DNA of 44,086 bases from Opitutus sp. GAS368 (GTDB lineage: Bacteria; Verrucomicrobiota; Verrucomicrobiia; Opitutales; Opitutaceae). The notes beneath the pieces were generated by a model, which did not search any database, was not told where the DNA came from, and worked only from the letters and a program-made list of their open reading frames with translations. Both the position numbers and the translations under genes were made by a program. Shown here one piece after another: positions 8,790 to 18,323 of the stretch (positions are counted from its first letter, which is position 1; every line of letters starts with the position of its first letter). The DNA is taken from contig CAMDOF010000050.1 in NCBI GenBank assembly GCA_945903465.1, positions 1 through 44,086 on the forward strand, given 5' to 3'.

Positions 8790-9827
8790 ATGACCAATCG
8801 CAGTAAGTCCATTGTCACCTTAAAGGATGTCGCCTCAGCGATAAAAATGTCTCTGGCGACCGTGTCCTATGCGCTGCGCCACGACCCCAAGATCGCGAAA
8901 GCCACCCGCGCGCGAATCCAAGCCGTCGCTCAGCAAATGGGCTACCGCCCCAACCCGCGGGTCGCCGGCCTCATGGCGCATATCCGCGGCGCACGGGGCC
9001 GCGCCCAATCCGAGCGCATCGCCTTTGTTTGGGTGAATACCAGCCGGCGGACCGCCACAGAAAATGCCTACCTCCGCCTGCTGTTCAATGGCGCGCAGGC
9101 CGGCGCAGAACGTTTCGGCTTCGCACTTGAGGAGTTCTGGACCGCCGATCCCGGCATGACCGACCACCGGTTGCAGAAAATTATTTTTTCTCGCGGCATT
9201 ACGGGTATTCTCCTTTCCCCCGTGCTCAATCGGGAGACCAGCCTCGCCCTCGATTGGGACTGGGACCGCTTTGCCGCTGTGGCCATCGGAAATGTCACTT
9301 GGACACCCGAGCTTCACCATGCCGGACATTATCATTTCCTCGCGATGCACACCACCCTGCGGGAACTCGCGAAACTTGGCTGCACCCGGCCCGCCGCGAT
9401 CGTCGATCCCGTTTTTAACAGCCGGGCCAAGCAGGCGTGGACAGCCGCATTTCTCGCGCATCATCCAGAGCCAGCGCACGCGCGGCACTTACTTTATCTG
9501 CCAAGCCCCGGTCGCCCAAAAGAGCTCGCCCCCTGGCTCCAACGGTGCGGCGCCGACGCCGTGATCGTCAGTGCCGCGGCCCTTTTGTCCGCGCCAGGCG
9601 TACGCGCGGTTTGCAGCCAGCAGCGGCTGCAAATCGCCACGCTGCACTGGACCGCAAACCTGCCGGCCTCGGTCGCCGGGATCGACCAGTGCACCGAGCG
9701 ACTGGGCGCGCAGGCCGTTGAACTACTCATCGCCCAACTGCAGCAAAACGAACGCGGGCCACCCGCTCATCCGGGCATGATGCTTTTTCCCGGGCGCTGG
9801 GTGGCCGCAAGCCGCCCCGCGCGCTAA
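8790..9827 (+). CDS. LacI-family transcriptional regulator
   Basis: DNA-binding repressor of 345 residues. The N-terminal helix-turn-helix and hinge read 'VTLKDVASAIKMSLATVSYAL' (written in two parts: VTLKDVASAIKM, SLATVSYAL) followed by 'ARIQAVAQQMGYRPNPRVAGLMAHIR'. The rest matches the periplasmic-binding-protein-like sensor core ('RGITGILLSPV', 'DAVIVSAAALL', 'ASVAGIDQCTERLGAQAVELL'). The ATG at 8790 is preferred over the upstream GTG at 8775, because the latter would place coding sequence over the operator-like repeat. It is divergent from the receptor/catabolic operon and 34 bases ahead of the SGNH hydrolase gene. By analogy with LacI-family sugar regulators, a sugar acid or pathway intermediate would release it from DNA. 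Confidence 0.93.
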   Translation: MTNRSKSIVTLKDVASAIKMSLATVSYALRHDPKIAKATRARIQAVAQQMGYRPNPRVAGLMAHIRGARGRAQSERIAFVWVNTSRRTATENAYLRLLFNGAQAGAERFGFALEEFWTADPGMTDHRLQKIIFSRGITGILLSPVLNRETSLALDWDWDRFAAVAIGNVTWTPELHHAGHYHFLAMHTTLRELAKLGCTRPAAIVDPVFNSRAKQAWTAAFLAHHPEPAHARHLLYLPSPGRPKELAPWLQRCGADAVIVSAAALLSAPGVRAVCSQQRLQIATLHWTANLPASVAGIDQCTERLGAQAVELLIAQLQQNERGPPAHPGMMLFPGRWVAASRPAR

Positions 9828-9861
9828 TTCTTTGCCACCTGCCATCCTCCACCCTCTGCAA

Positions 9862-10841
9862 ATGAAAAGCTTCCTTCGCGCGCTCCCGGCCTTGCTCCCC
9901 GCCCTCACGGCACCCTTGCCGGCACTTTTGCTCTGCGTCCAGACCGCTTTCGCCGGCGCCACGCCCGCCGTCGCGAACTTGCCCGAGGGTGTGCAGCGCG
10001 TCGTTTTTCTCGGCGACAGCATTACCCACAGCGGTTTTTATGTCGCCTGCATCGAGACTTATTTTCTCACGCGCCACCCCGACCGCTCGATTGAGTTCAT
10101 CAACCTCGGCCTCTCCAGCGAAACCGTGTCAGGCCTCTCCGAAGAGGGCCACGCCGGCGGCGCCTTTCCGCGGCCCGATTTACATGAGCGATTGGCGCGG
10201 GTTCTCGCGCAAACCAAACCCGATCTCGTCTTCGCTTGTTACGGTATGAACGACGGCATCTACCTGCCCTACGACGCCACGCGCGCCCAAGCCTTTGCGC
10301 TCGGTATCAGGCGTCTGCGGACGGCCGTACTGGCCGCACCCGCACGGTTGGTCCACTTAACACCGCCGCCCTTCGATAATGTGAAAGGGACGAATCCCCA
10401 CTACGCGGGCGTTTGGAGCGTTACTCGGCAACCCTCACCGCGCACCGCGGCGAGGGTTGGGATGTCATTGACACGAACCGCCTGATGACCCTCGCCATCC
10501 GCGCGCAACGCGTGAGTGAGCCCGCGTTTACCTTCGCCAAAGACGGCGTCCACCCCGATGAACGCGGTCACGGGGTAATGGCGGGCGCCGTGCTGCGCCA
10601 TCTCGGCGCGGCCGACCTTCCCGCCGGTCTCAACGCCGCCGACCTGTTTACGAACTATCCGCAGGGCGCGGCCCTTCTCAATCTTGTCCGTACCCGCCAA
10701 GCCCTCATGAAAGACGCTTGGCTCACCGCCACCGGCCACAAACGGCCAATGAAACCGGGCCTCCCCTTGCCGGAGGCCCGCGTACGGTCAGCCACGCTGG
10801 ATGCGCAGATCCGCGCTCTGATCAGGCCGCCGACTCAGTAA
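9862..10841 (+). pseudogene. Secreted SGNH/GDSL hydrolase, split by a frameshift
   Basis: Exported esterase-type hydrolase of the SGNH superfamily. A signal peptide follows the ATG at 9862 ('MKSFLRALPALLPAL'). Block I is 'FLGDSITHSG' (nucleophile Ser53) and block III 'CYGMNDG' is in the first frame. The block V Asp-His pair 'DGVHPDERGHG' lies in a different frame that opens near 10413 and continues to the stop at 10839-10841. The frames join naturally at the T run 10412-10414: one extra T would read '...NPHYAGVLERYSATL...'. So one base is missing, either as a true frameshift mutation or as a sequencing/assembly error. The first frame alone ends at 10485 with an unrelated tail and no catalytic His. 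The 3' end overlaps the convergent receptor 2 gene by 7 bases. A role in deacetylating or de-esterifying an imported polysaccharide is plausible. Confidence 0.82.
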
Positions 10842-13777
10842 GTCAGGCGAGTGGTGAACGCGACCTTCCGCGGGGCGTTGAACCACTGCGCGTAGCGGAG
10901 CGTGCCGTTGCTGCTGTTAATAAGATAAAGCACGCGATTGTTATCGAGCAGATTGCTCACGTTAATCTGCACCGAGGCACGCATGGTGCGCGAGACCCGG
11001 AAGCCATAGTTCGCGAACATATCGTGAAGCAGGCGATTCGGAAACAGGAACATCTTCCGCTTATTTCCGTCCGCCGCAGCCGTGTACATATAACCGCGAT
11101 AGTTCTGTTGGTAGCTCGAGACGAGGCCAACCGACAGACCGCGGAGGCGGCCATCGGTAAAGCGATACGTATTCACCCAGCTGTAGGATTTTTCTGCATA
11201 GCCCACCGTCGCTTCACCCGCACGTCGTACGATCAGCGTGCCATTGGTCGGCGATACAAAGCCAAGTTGATGATCGGTGATCGGCAGTCCGTTGATGCCA
11301 GTACCGACGCCGGCGGCGAGCAAACCGAGGTTTTGCGCGTTCAGGATTTGGCCGCCCTCCGAATCGATCTGGGCATAGTAGGGACTCTGGGGATCTTTCA
11401 TCATCGCGAGCGAGAGAGGTACCAGCGCAGAGCCCGCACTCGTCGGATCGGCGGGGACCATCAGCGCGACCACCGAGGCGCTCGCGTTGGCTTTCACCCC
11501 GACGACGCTCTGGCCGCCGACCGTGGTGGTATTGAACTGATCATTATAGAACTGGGGCAGATTAACATTGCTGCGCTCGGATCCGTTGGCCGTAGCGAAG
11601 CTGACCCGCATTTCCCAGTTGCGAGTCGGGCGGGCGGAGAGCGTGAGATTATAACCGTCAGAGGTCTTGCTGTAGACGTACGCGTTGCCGCCATGGCGAC
11701 CATTAATCCCATTAGGATCAACGTCGTCGCGATTGCCAATGCCGGCCGTAAAGTTCTGCGCTTCCGATTGGTAGTAATTCACGTTGCCAGAAACCCTGCG
11801 CTCAAAGAGGTCGAACTTAAAACCGACGTCCTTGCTCACACCTTTGCCTGGAGGCAACGGCTCGTTAAATATGTCGCGCGTCGTATCGAAATTGATTTTT
11901 CCATTGGATCCGTAGTTAAAGGACATCCGCAGGTCTTTAACCGGCGTGTCCACCACCGCCCCAAGCGTCAGGCTGTCGTAGGAGATCGGCCCACGCAACA
12001 GGCCGAGATGCTTGCGAAAACCCGTGGCTTCTTCACGGCGGAGTCCCGCCATGGTATCGATGCGGCCCTTCCACCATTCGCTGAAGAGACTCGCGCCCCA
12101 GCTTTTCTCATCGGTATCGTCCATCGTGTAGGCCGTGTTGCTGGGATTGCCGGTCGCCGCGTTCGCCCCACCCGATAGCCCCATCGGATTGCCCGCGGTG
12201 GGGGAGACGGCTCCGGAGTAAACTTGCGGCGCGAACTTGTACGTCTTGCCATTGGGGTGGTTGATCGAGTCAACCCGCCAGTCTTTTCCACCAAGAATCG
12301 CGTCAGGAAAAATCGGGATCCAGACGCCCGGCATCACGTTGCGGCCCGACTCGGCGTTGGTGAGATTCGCCGAGTTCTGAATAATGCCACCGCTCGCATC
12401 CGCCTCGTAGAAACGCATCGTCATCTGGTTGACCCACGATTCCATGTCCTGCCGAAACACACTCGCTTGGTGGCGACCGAACCACTTCCCAAGGTCTTTC
12501 TGATAAGCTACCGCCGCCCGGTAACCCCGCGCGCCAGTCCAGAACGGAGTGGCGACCACCGAGGTGTTGAACGCCCATTTTTGCCCCACCACACCCGTCA
12601 CGGGATCGACATAAAGATTTCCCGTCGCCCCCGGCGCATAGACCGTCGTGCTGCTCGGGCGAGGCGCGTCATTCACCCGCGCGTCGTGGCCGTAGCGCAC
12701 TTGGATGGCGAGGCCCTCGGCCAGCGTCGCTTCCGCGACGACCGACTTGAGGGAGTTGAAGTAATCATCGCGCGTGTAAGGCCCAGTCGCCGAGTCAACC
12801 TTCGTCAGGTCGAAGACCCCGCCGGTGATTTGAGAGATTTCGGGGAAGGCCACAAGGTAGCGGGTGGATTGATTATCGACCCGCACGCCATTGGGCAGCA
12901 GCCACGTCAAAGGAGCGCGTACCGTGACCGACTGAGCGAAAATGGTGTCGCGATTATAATAGCGATACTCGCCGCGGATCTGCAGCCGTTTCCATGGCTG
13001 CACGGTGGCGGTTAGGTGGTAGCCCTCCGCGTGGCGCTTGAGACCAGGACGGAAATAGTTGGTGTCATCCAGGACCCCGTTCACGCGGAAGGCGAAGTAC
13101 TTCAGCCCCACCTGCGCATCGACGGTGTAGCGGCGCGTCCCTTCGGAGTCGCCGGTCGCAGCAACCGTGACCGTCGGCCGGCGATTAAGATAGGCACGCT
13201 TCGTGGCGGATGTGATCACGCCGCCGGCATCACCAGAGCCGAAAAGCAAGGAATTGGAGCCACCGATGGCCTCGACGCGATCAATGTCAAAAGTATCCAG
13301 CAGCGTCGTATCCGAGCGGAGAAACCCATCGCGACGTGGATTATTGATTTGGAGACCACGCATCGACATACTCTTCGGGTCCTGCCGATCGCCTTCAACG
13401 GTCCCGCGCACATCTTCGTTCCCGTTACCGATCAAGGCGGCCCCGAGGCCACCCAGCTTCCACAACATATCCGACATATCGACGGTGCCCATATCATCAA
13501 GCATCTGCCGGTTGAAAACCTTCGCATCGAGAGCGGTCTTGTTCAGCGCGATATTGGTGCCCGTGACGAAATTGGTGTTGGTGGCCTCGTAGGTATCGTT
13601 CGGATCCGACTTCACCTCAAAAACCGACAGCGTAATCGTTTCCACTTTGGCGCTGGCTGCTGCCGGCACCGCGGCGGCAGCCGACTTCGGCGCGAGCTGC
13701 GCCGAGGCTGGCACCAGGCCAAACGCGCAAGTCAAGGCGTGCGCAAATAACACGCGGAGGGAATCTTTGGGTTTCAT
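10835..13777 (-). CDS. TonB-dependent outer-membrane receptor 2
   Basis: Outer-membrane receptor, 980 residues from the ATG at 13775-13777. That start gives a good signal peptide ('MKPKDSLRVLFAHALTCAFG' ending near 'PASAQ'); the frame stays open upstream to 13885 without recognisable residues. Candidate TonB box region 'ITLSVFEV' then 'YEATNTNFVTG', and plug motifs 'MRGLQINNPRRDGFLR' and 'LLFGSGDAGGVITSATKRA'. The C-terminus is aromatic ('TTRLTY'). Long stretches align with receptor 1, including 'DVDPNGINGR' / 'DIDPNGINGR' and 'NTTTVGGQ', so the two arose by duplication. It has its own intergenic region with a second operator-like site, which suggests co-regulation with the 0-9 kb operon. Confidence 0.93.
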   Translation of the reverse strand: MKPKDSLRVLFAHALTCAFGLVPASAQLAPKSAAAAVPAAASAKVETITLSVFEVKSDPNDTYEATNTNFVTGTNIALNKTALDAKVFNRQMLDDMGTVDMSDMLWKLGGLGAALIGNGNEDVRGTVEGDRQDPKSMSMRGLQINNPRRDGFLRSDTTLLDTFDIDRVEAIGGSNSLLFGSGDAGGVITSATKRAYLNRRPTVTVAATGDSEGTRRYTVDAQVGLKYFAFRVNGVLDDTNYFRPGLKRHAEGYHLTATVQPWKRLQIRGEYRYYNRDTIFAQSVTVRAPLTWLLPNGVRVDNQSTRYLVAFPEISQITGGVFDLTKVDSATGPYTRDDYFNSLKSVVAEATLAEGLAIQVRYGHDARVNDAPRPSSTTVYAPGATGNLYVDPVTGVVGQKWAFNTSVVATPFWTGARGYRAAVAYQKDLGKWFGRHQASVFRQDMESWVNQMTMRFYEADASGGIIQNSANLTNAESGRNVMPGVWIPIFPDAILGGKDWRVDSINHPNGKTYKFAPQVYSGAVSPTAGNPMGLSGGANAATGNPSNTAYTMDDTDEKSWGASLFSEWWKGRIDTMAGLRREEATGFRKHLGLLRGPISYDSLTLGAVVDTPVKDLRMSFNYGSNGKINFDTTRDIFNEPLPPGKGVSKDVGFKFDLFERRVSGNVNYYQSEAQNFTAGIGNRDDVDPNGINGRHGGNAYVYSKTSDGYNLTLSARPTRNWEMRVSFATANGSERSNVNLPQFYNDQFNTTTVGGQSVVGVKANASASVVALMVPADPTSAGSALVPLSLAMMKDPQSPYYAQIDSEGGQILNAQNLGLLAAGVGTGINGLPITDHQLGFVSPTNGTLIVRRAGEATVGYAEKSYSWVNTYRFTDGRLRGLSVGLVSSYQQNYRGYMYTAAADGNKRKMFLFPNRLLHDMFANYGFRVSRTMRASVQINVSNLLDNNRVLYLINSSNGTLRYAQWFNAPRKVAFTTRLTY

Positions 13778-13896
13778 CAAGGTTTCACGGAGGGTTAGAC
13801 AGACGCTTAAAATCGAGCAACGGCTTTCGCCGCGTTCAAGCCCGATCATACCTCGTATTCCCAACGCTGATGAAATTGAAATCAATCCTGATTCTG

Positions 13897-13910
13897 GTGA
13901 AATCGTTCAC
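13897..13910. promoter_or_regulatory. Candidate LacI-family operator, copy 2
   Basis: Perfect inverted repeat GTGAA-ATCG-TTCAC, 119 bases upstream of the receptor 2 start. Together with the preceding base it shares an exact 14-base word with the site at 8774-8787. Two more TGAAAT words stand just downstream towards the gene at 13871 and 13877. A TATGAT -10-like hexamer (minus strand, near 13843-13848) lies between the site and the start codon. Confidence 0.58.
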
Positions 13911-14535
13911 TCGTCACGCCCCTCCCAGCGGGATCTGGCGGCCTCACTCGAATAAGAGGGCGCAAATCGGCCAAACCATTTTCGCCACCGCACCAGCCCG
14001 CCAGCCAGCAATTATTCCCGGGCGTTTTTGCCCGACGGAAGCCCCTTCCACCCCACTGAACGCGACCTCCCGCCGACCTCCTCAAACCAAGCGTGGAATG
14101 AAAAAATTATCCCTGAGACAAGCCCGTTGAGCTTCCTTTACCTTCTTCTAACTGCTCTCCGATTTCAAACGATCTGGCCGCTGACTTAAGGCCAGCCTGC
14201 CAGCGCTTTTGCGAACACCGTCGCCCCCCCCATCCGTCAGCGTCATCATCCCCCAGCCATTCTCTTTGGGTCGCATACCCCAAAGCTGGCGGCGGCTTGG
14301 TTGGTGGAGCTGCGAGCAGGCGCGCGCGGACGAACAACCCCTCGCTCACAATCGCGGCTAACAGAATCGGAAAACGTTGCGCGGCCCTGAGGAGGGCGGT
14401 GGATCAAAACCTTGAAACGAGGCGCTTCACTTTGAAAAAAAGTTCTTCTTGACGCACTAAACGCGAACGGCCTGCGTTCCTCGCGAAAGAAAAGCGGTCG
14501 TTAAACCCGCTCGACACCCACCAGCGACCAACCCA
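13911..14535. other. Intergenic region between receptors 2 and 3
   Basis: About 620 bases without a supportable gene; short frames here have no recognisable residues. It must hold the promoter of receptor 3. The one element I can point to is the imperfect inverted repeat at 14413-14429, listed separately. Confidence 0.5.
14413..14429. promoter_or_regulatory. Imperfect inverted repeat before receptor 3
   Basis: TGAAACG-AGG-CGCTTCA, with six of seven arm positions paired, about 107 bases before the receptor 3 ATG. The shape resembles a LacI/GntR-type operator but differs from the GTGAA-ATCG-TTCAC sites upstream, so a different regulator would be expected. Low confidence. Confidence 0.3.
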
Positions 14536-17493
14536 ATGAAACCCAAAACCCTCGTCATCCTTTTAGGCACCCTACTCACCGCCGCTTGGCCAGTGACCCA
14601 CTTGAGCGCGGCGGATTCGCTGAGTCTTAGTTCCGCGTCCATCGGCATCATTTCCGGCAACGTCGGCAACGTGAACACCGGCCGCCTGCTTGAGGGCGCC
14701 CGCGTTGAATTACCTTTGTTGGGCTTGTCCACCCTGACCGATCAAACCGGAAGATTCACTCTGCGCGATGTCCCCGCGGGCCCGCACGAGATCGTGGCTA
14801 GTTACATCGGTCTCGATCCGCTCACCGCCACCGTGGTCGTCGCCGCCAACCAGCGAGCGACCCGCGACTTCGACCTTTCCACCGGGATTTACAAACTCGC
14901 CGCTTTTACCGTGACAGGCGAGCGCGAGGGCAACGCGGCCGCTCTCACCGCTCAACGCAATGCCACTAACAAGAAAGACGTCGTGGCTCTCGATGCCTAC
15001 GGCAACCTCCCCAACATGAACGCCAGCGAGCTCGCGGTGCTTCTCCCAGGCGTCGCCGGGAATCTCAGCGACGAGGGCAATATCGTCGGCTTCACCATTC
15101 GCGGCATGCCTCCCGCGATGAACACCATCACCATCGACGGCGCACTCATGGCCAGCCAAGGCGGCGCCGCCCGCGCGACCCGCATCCACACCATCACCGG
15201 ATCCATGTTTGAAGCCCTCGAAGTCACCAAGGGCCACACGCCCGACAAAGAAGCCGGCTCCCTCGGCGGCACCGTCAACCTCAAGAGCCGCTCGACGTTG
15301 AGCATGAAGGAAAAGCGCCGCATCACTTATAATTTCTCCGCCCGCATCGCGCCTCCCGGTACCCAGCAGATCCCTCTGCGCGAGCAACACCGTGCCCACC
15401 CACTCATGAATGTCGGCTATCAGGAGGTCTTCGGCGTATTCGGCGGGGATCGAAACTTGGGCGTTTCCCTCAACGTTTTTAATAGCGAGCAGGCCATCGG
15501 CTTTTTCAGCACGACCCGAGATTTCCAAGATACCGCGAACTCTCCCGCCTACGTTTGGGACTACCGCACAACCGATAACTATAACAACCGCAAACAATCG
15601 AGCCTCAACGCTAAATTCGATTTCCGACTTTCCGCCAGCACCAAACTCTCGATCAACCTGATCTACAACGACGCCTTCGAGCGCTTTCGGCAGAAATACA
15701 TCTTTCGCGCTTACACCGGCAATCAGTCCACCGTCCCCAATGCCACCACCTCCGGCATCGTTCCCGGGTTCACCACTCGCATTACCCAAGTCCGCCCCGT
15801 CGCCGCCTCGACCATCGATATCACTTCACAGATGTTCAAATTCAACCATCGTCAACGCCACGTTGATTTCGGGGCGGAGCAGCAATTCGGCGCCCTCGAA
15901 CTGGATTACAACGCCGTCGTCAGCCTCGACCACATCAACGGTACCGATGGCGATGGCGGCGTCCTCGTCAATCGCGTGACGGGCGTAGGTTGGATTCTCG
16001 ACCGCTCCCAGTCTGATCTTTTTCCACGCTTCACTCAAGTCGGCGGCCCCGACATCAGCAATCCCGCCAGCTATCGGCCCGCGAGCTTGGGTTTCAGCGA
16101 CAACAAAAATCTCCACGAGGTCCGCGAAGTGCGGGGCAACGCCCGCTATCGGCTTCCCTTGGCCGCAACCATTTTCCTAAAGACGGGTTTTCGTCTGCGT
16201 GATGAAAAGGCCGCCGATGGCAAAAAAGACCGACGCTCAATCTTTACGGGGACCCATTCCGCCCAGCTACCAACCGACCCGACGATCGAGACCTTCGGTG
16301 ATCAGCAGACGGGGCTAAAAATTCCCGCATGGAGTGCCAACGCGATCAGCATCGGACGTGCGCCCGTCAATCCCGCTCTCTGGCGCGATGATCTCTACTT
16401 CGCCGAATCGACGAAATACACCGGTACGCGCCAGATCATCGAGACCGTCAAGGCCGGCTACCTCATGACCCAAGGCATGATCGGAAAAACGGGCTTCGTC
16501 AGCGGCCTGCGCGTCGAAGCAACCGACGATAATAGCTGGGGCTGGGTCCGCGCCCGCATCGGCAGCACTGCCGCCGAGCAACTCGCCGATCCCGCCGGCG
16601 CCGCGCGCAAAGACTATGCCAACACCCGACGCGAGCGCTCGGGCAACTCCACCAAAGCATTTCCCAGCGCCCATCTGACCCACGATATTCTCCCTAGCCT
16701 AAAGGCGCGCCTAAGCTGGTCGAACAGTTTCGGACGACCACCGCTCAGCAATCTTTACCCGAGCGAGACCGTTAACGAAGTCGCGCAGACGCTGACGATC
16801 AGCAATCCCAGTTTGAAACCGCAAACGGCGGAAAGCTGGGACACCTCGCTGGAGTATTATTTCGAGCCGATCGGCAGCCTCTCGGTCAGTTGGTTTCACA
16901 AGACGATCAAAGATTACTTCGTCAACGGCCAACTCGCTGGCACCGTCGGCAACGGCGCTGATAATGGCTACAACGGCGATTACAGCGGCTTCACCATCCT
17001 CACCTCCGCCAATCTCGGCACCGCGATTGTGCAGGGCTGGGAGTTAAGCTACCAACAGCAGTTCACGTTTCTTCCCGGGCTGCTCAAGGGTCTCGGCCTG
17101 GCGGTCAACACCACGATTCTGGATACGCACGGTAATTTTGGGAGCACCACGACGCGCAAGTCTGGAGAGGTCCCCGGCTTCGTGCCGCGCACCGCCAACC
17201 TCAGCGTAAGCTGGCGCTACCGCCAGCTGGGCACGCGCATCAACCTCAACCGCACCGCCGAATATCTCAACGCCTTTAGCGCCACCGGCTCCGGTCGCAA
17301 CCAGTACACGGCCGAGCGAACTATCGTGAATATCGGCGCGGCTTATCAGTTCCGGCCTTCGCTGAGTTTCTCCTTCGACATCGGTAATATCTTCAACGAG
17401 GCGCAGGTCTTTTACCGCGGCATTGCCGACAACATCTCGGAGTATCGAATTCCCGGCGTAACGGTCACCATCGGATTGAGCGGGCGATTTTAA
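14536..17493 (+). CDS. TonB-dependent receptor 3 with carboxypeptidase-like N-terminal domain
   Basis: Outer-membrane receptor of 985 residues with a signal peptide ('MKPKTLVILLGTLLTAAWPV'). Residues about 35-115 form a carboxypeptidase-regulatory-like beta-sandwich ('SGNVGNVNTGRLLEGARVEL', 'TDQTGRFTLRDVPAGPHEI'). The plug follows with 'LPNMNASELAVLLPGVAG', 'FTIRGMPPAMNTITIDG' and 'AGSLGGTVNLKSRS'. The barrel has the C-terminal pattern of the Caulobacter-type (TIGR01782-like) receptors: 'GRPPLSNLYPSETVNEVAQ', 'NPSLKPQTAESWDTSLEYYF', and final 'TIGLSGRF'. It belongs to a different subfamily from receptors 1 and 2 and has no accompanying enzyme genes. I see no clear Shine-Dalgarno before the ATG. 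The ligand is unknown; a carbohydrate is likely. Confidence 0.93.
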   Translation: MKPKTLVILLGTLLTAAWPVTHLSAADSLSLSSASIGIISGNVGNVNTGRLLEGARVELPLLGLSTLTDQTGRFTLRDVPAGPHEIVASYIGLDPLTATVVVAANQRATRDFDLSTGIYKLAAFTVTGEREGNAAALTAQRNATNKKDVVALDAYGNLPNMNASELAVLLPGVAGNLSDEGNIVGFTIRGMPPAMNTITIDGALMASQGGAARATRIHTITGSMFEALEVTKGHTPDKEAGSLGGTVNLKSRSTLSMKEKRRITYNFSARIAPPGTQQIPLREQHRAHPLMNVGYQEVFGVFGGDRNLGVSLNVFNSEQAIGFFSTTRDFQDTANSPAYVWDYRTTDNYNNRKQSSLNAKFDFRLSASTKLSINLIYNDAFERFRQKYIFRAYTGNQSTVPNATTSGIVPGFTTRITQVRPVAASTIDITSQMFKFNHRQRHVDFGAEQQFGALELDYNAVVSLDHINGTDGDGGVLVNRVTGVGWILDRSQSDLFPRFTQVGGPDISNPASYRPASLGFSDNKNLHEVREVRGNARYRLPLAATIFLKTGFRLRDEKAADGKKDRRSIFTGTHSAQLPTDPTIETFGDQQTGLKIPAWSANAISIGRAPVNPALWRDDLYFAESTKYTGTRQIIETVKAGYLMTQGMIGKTGFVSGLRVEATDDNSWGWVRARIGSTAAEQLADPAGAARKDYANTRRERSGNSTKAFPSAHLTHDILPSLKARLSWSNSFGRPPLSNLYPSETVNEVAQTLTISNPSLKPQTAESWDTSLEYYFEPIGSLSVSWFHKTIKDYFVNGQLAGTVGNGADNGYNGDYSGFTILTSANLGTAIVQGWELSYQQQFTFLPGLLKGLGLAVNTTILDTHGNFGSTTTRKSGEVPGFVPRTANLSVSWRYRQLGTRINLNRTAEYLNAFSATGSGRNQYTAERTIVNIGAAYQFRPSLSFSFDIGNIFNEAQVFYRGIADNISEYRIPGVTVTIGLSGRF

Positions 17494-18323
17494 AAGCTAT
17501 CTCCCAAAAGATTCAGACGATGGCCGCGGGGAAGCCGCCAGCAGCTGCACCTCGTCGGCGCGCTGCCGTTGCGTCGTGCGCCCGCTGAGAGTCCCGCCGA
17601 GGCGACAGGCAACTCTGAGCGTGGCGTCGCCGTTTGCCGAGTCATCACCGAGCGCGGAGGCTGTGCTCATGAGAGCGAGTTAGAAAGGGTCAACCCAGAA
17701 TGGCGCCAAATAAGGCCCGCAACTTTCTTGTTCAGCGGGCCACGCCGTTCCGGAGGGTTCCTCCCTCCTTCAATGGGTAACAGGCAGATCGCTCCTGCCT
17801 GCGGTGAAGTCGGGCATGACGTAAAAATCTGTGAAGTGGCCGCCGCCGCCTGACGTTTGACCGGGGAGAAGCCGCGATTGAGCCTCTCAATGAATGGGTG
17901 GGCGGTGCCACAAACCCAGTGGCCGCAAGTTCCGTCGAGGTGCTTAACGAACATTTTTGCGTATTTGCACACCTCGGCGGACAGTAGTCGCAGGTGATTC
18001 CCGGCGATCCTGTAGGCCCAACGACACCAAGCACGCAGTTTGCGGCGTGCGACGGTGGTGCCCGACGATGGCCTCACGCTTCTGCCAGACCACGCGCATT
18101 TGCGGCGCTTTCAACGCCTAAAATAATCTTATTAAATTACTTAATTATCTATTATCCAATTATTTACTAAAATATATAAGTTGCGGTAGTGGAATGCATC
18201 GTCATTTGATGGATACACCGCAAGTCTCGACAACTCTACGTCTGAGCGTTCTCGGTTAATCGGGGTCGTTGAAAGCGTAGCCAACGGCGCTGAGATCTGT
18301 CGGCCAAAAGTTAATCTTTCATT
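17494..18323. other. Intergenic region with transposase remnant and AT-rich tract
   Basis: This 830-base stretch separates receptor 3 from rpmI. The middle (17770-18077) is a decayed ISL3-like transposase fragment on the minus strand. Positions about 18120-18180 are markedly AT-rich compared with the surroundings and probably contribute to the rpmI promoter region. I see no other gene. Confidence 0.5.
17770..18077 (-). pseudogene. ISL3-like transposase remnant (C-terminal part)
   Basis: Two reading frames on the minus strand together read like the C-terminal end of an ISL3-family (DDE_Tnp_ISL3) transposase. The first frame has 'KLRAWCRWAYRIAG', then 'VCKYAKMFVKHLDGTCGHWV' and 'IERLNRGFSPVKRQA', which corresponds to the family pattern L-R-A-W-C-R-W ... 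K-H-L-x-G-I-x-x-H-W ... E-x-L-N-x-x-F-S-x-x-K-R-x-A. After the GCC-rich run near 17845-17855 the reading continues in the other frame as 'GGHFTDFYVMPDF' and 'TAGRSDLPVTH', ending at the TGA at 17770-17772. The family there reads G-Y-R-T ... Y-F-V-A-G-K-L ... L-P. The N-terminal and catalytic regions are missing and I find no convincing terminal repeats. It is not functional. Confidence 0.6.

Noticed and set aside
10718..12178. Long plus-strand open frame antisense to receptor 2
   Set aside because: Same reason: it mirrors the receptor's codons and shows no motif or start context of its own.
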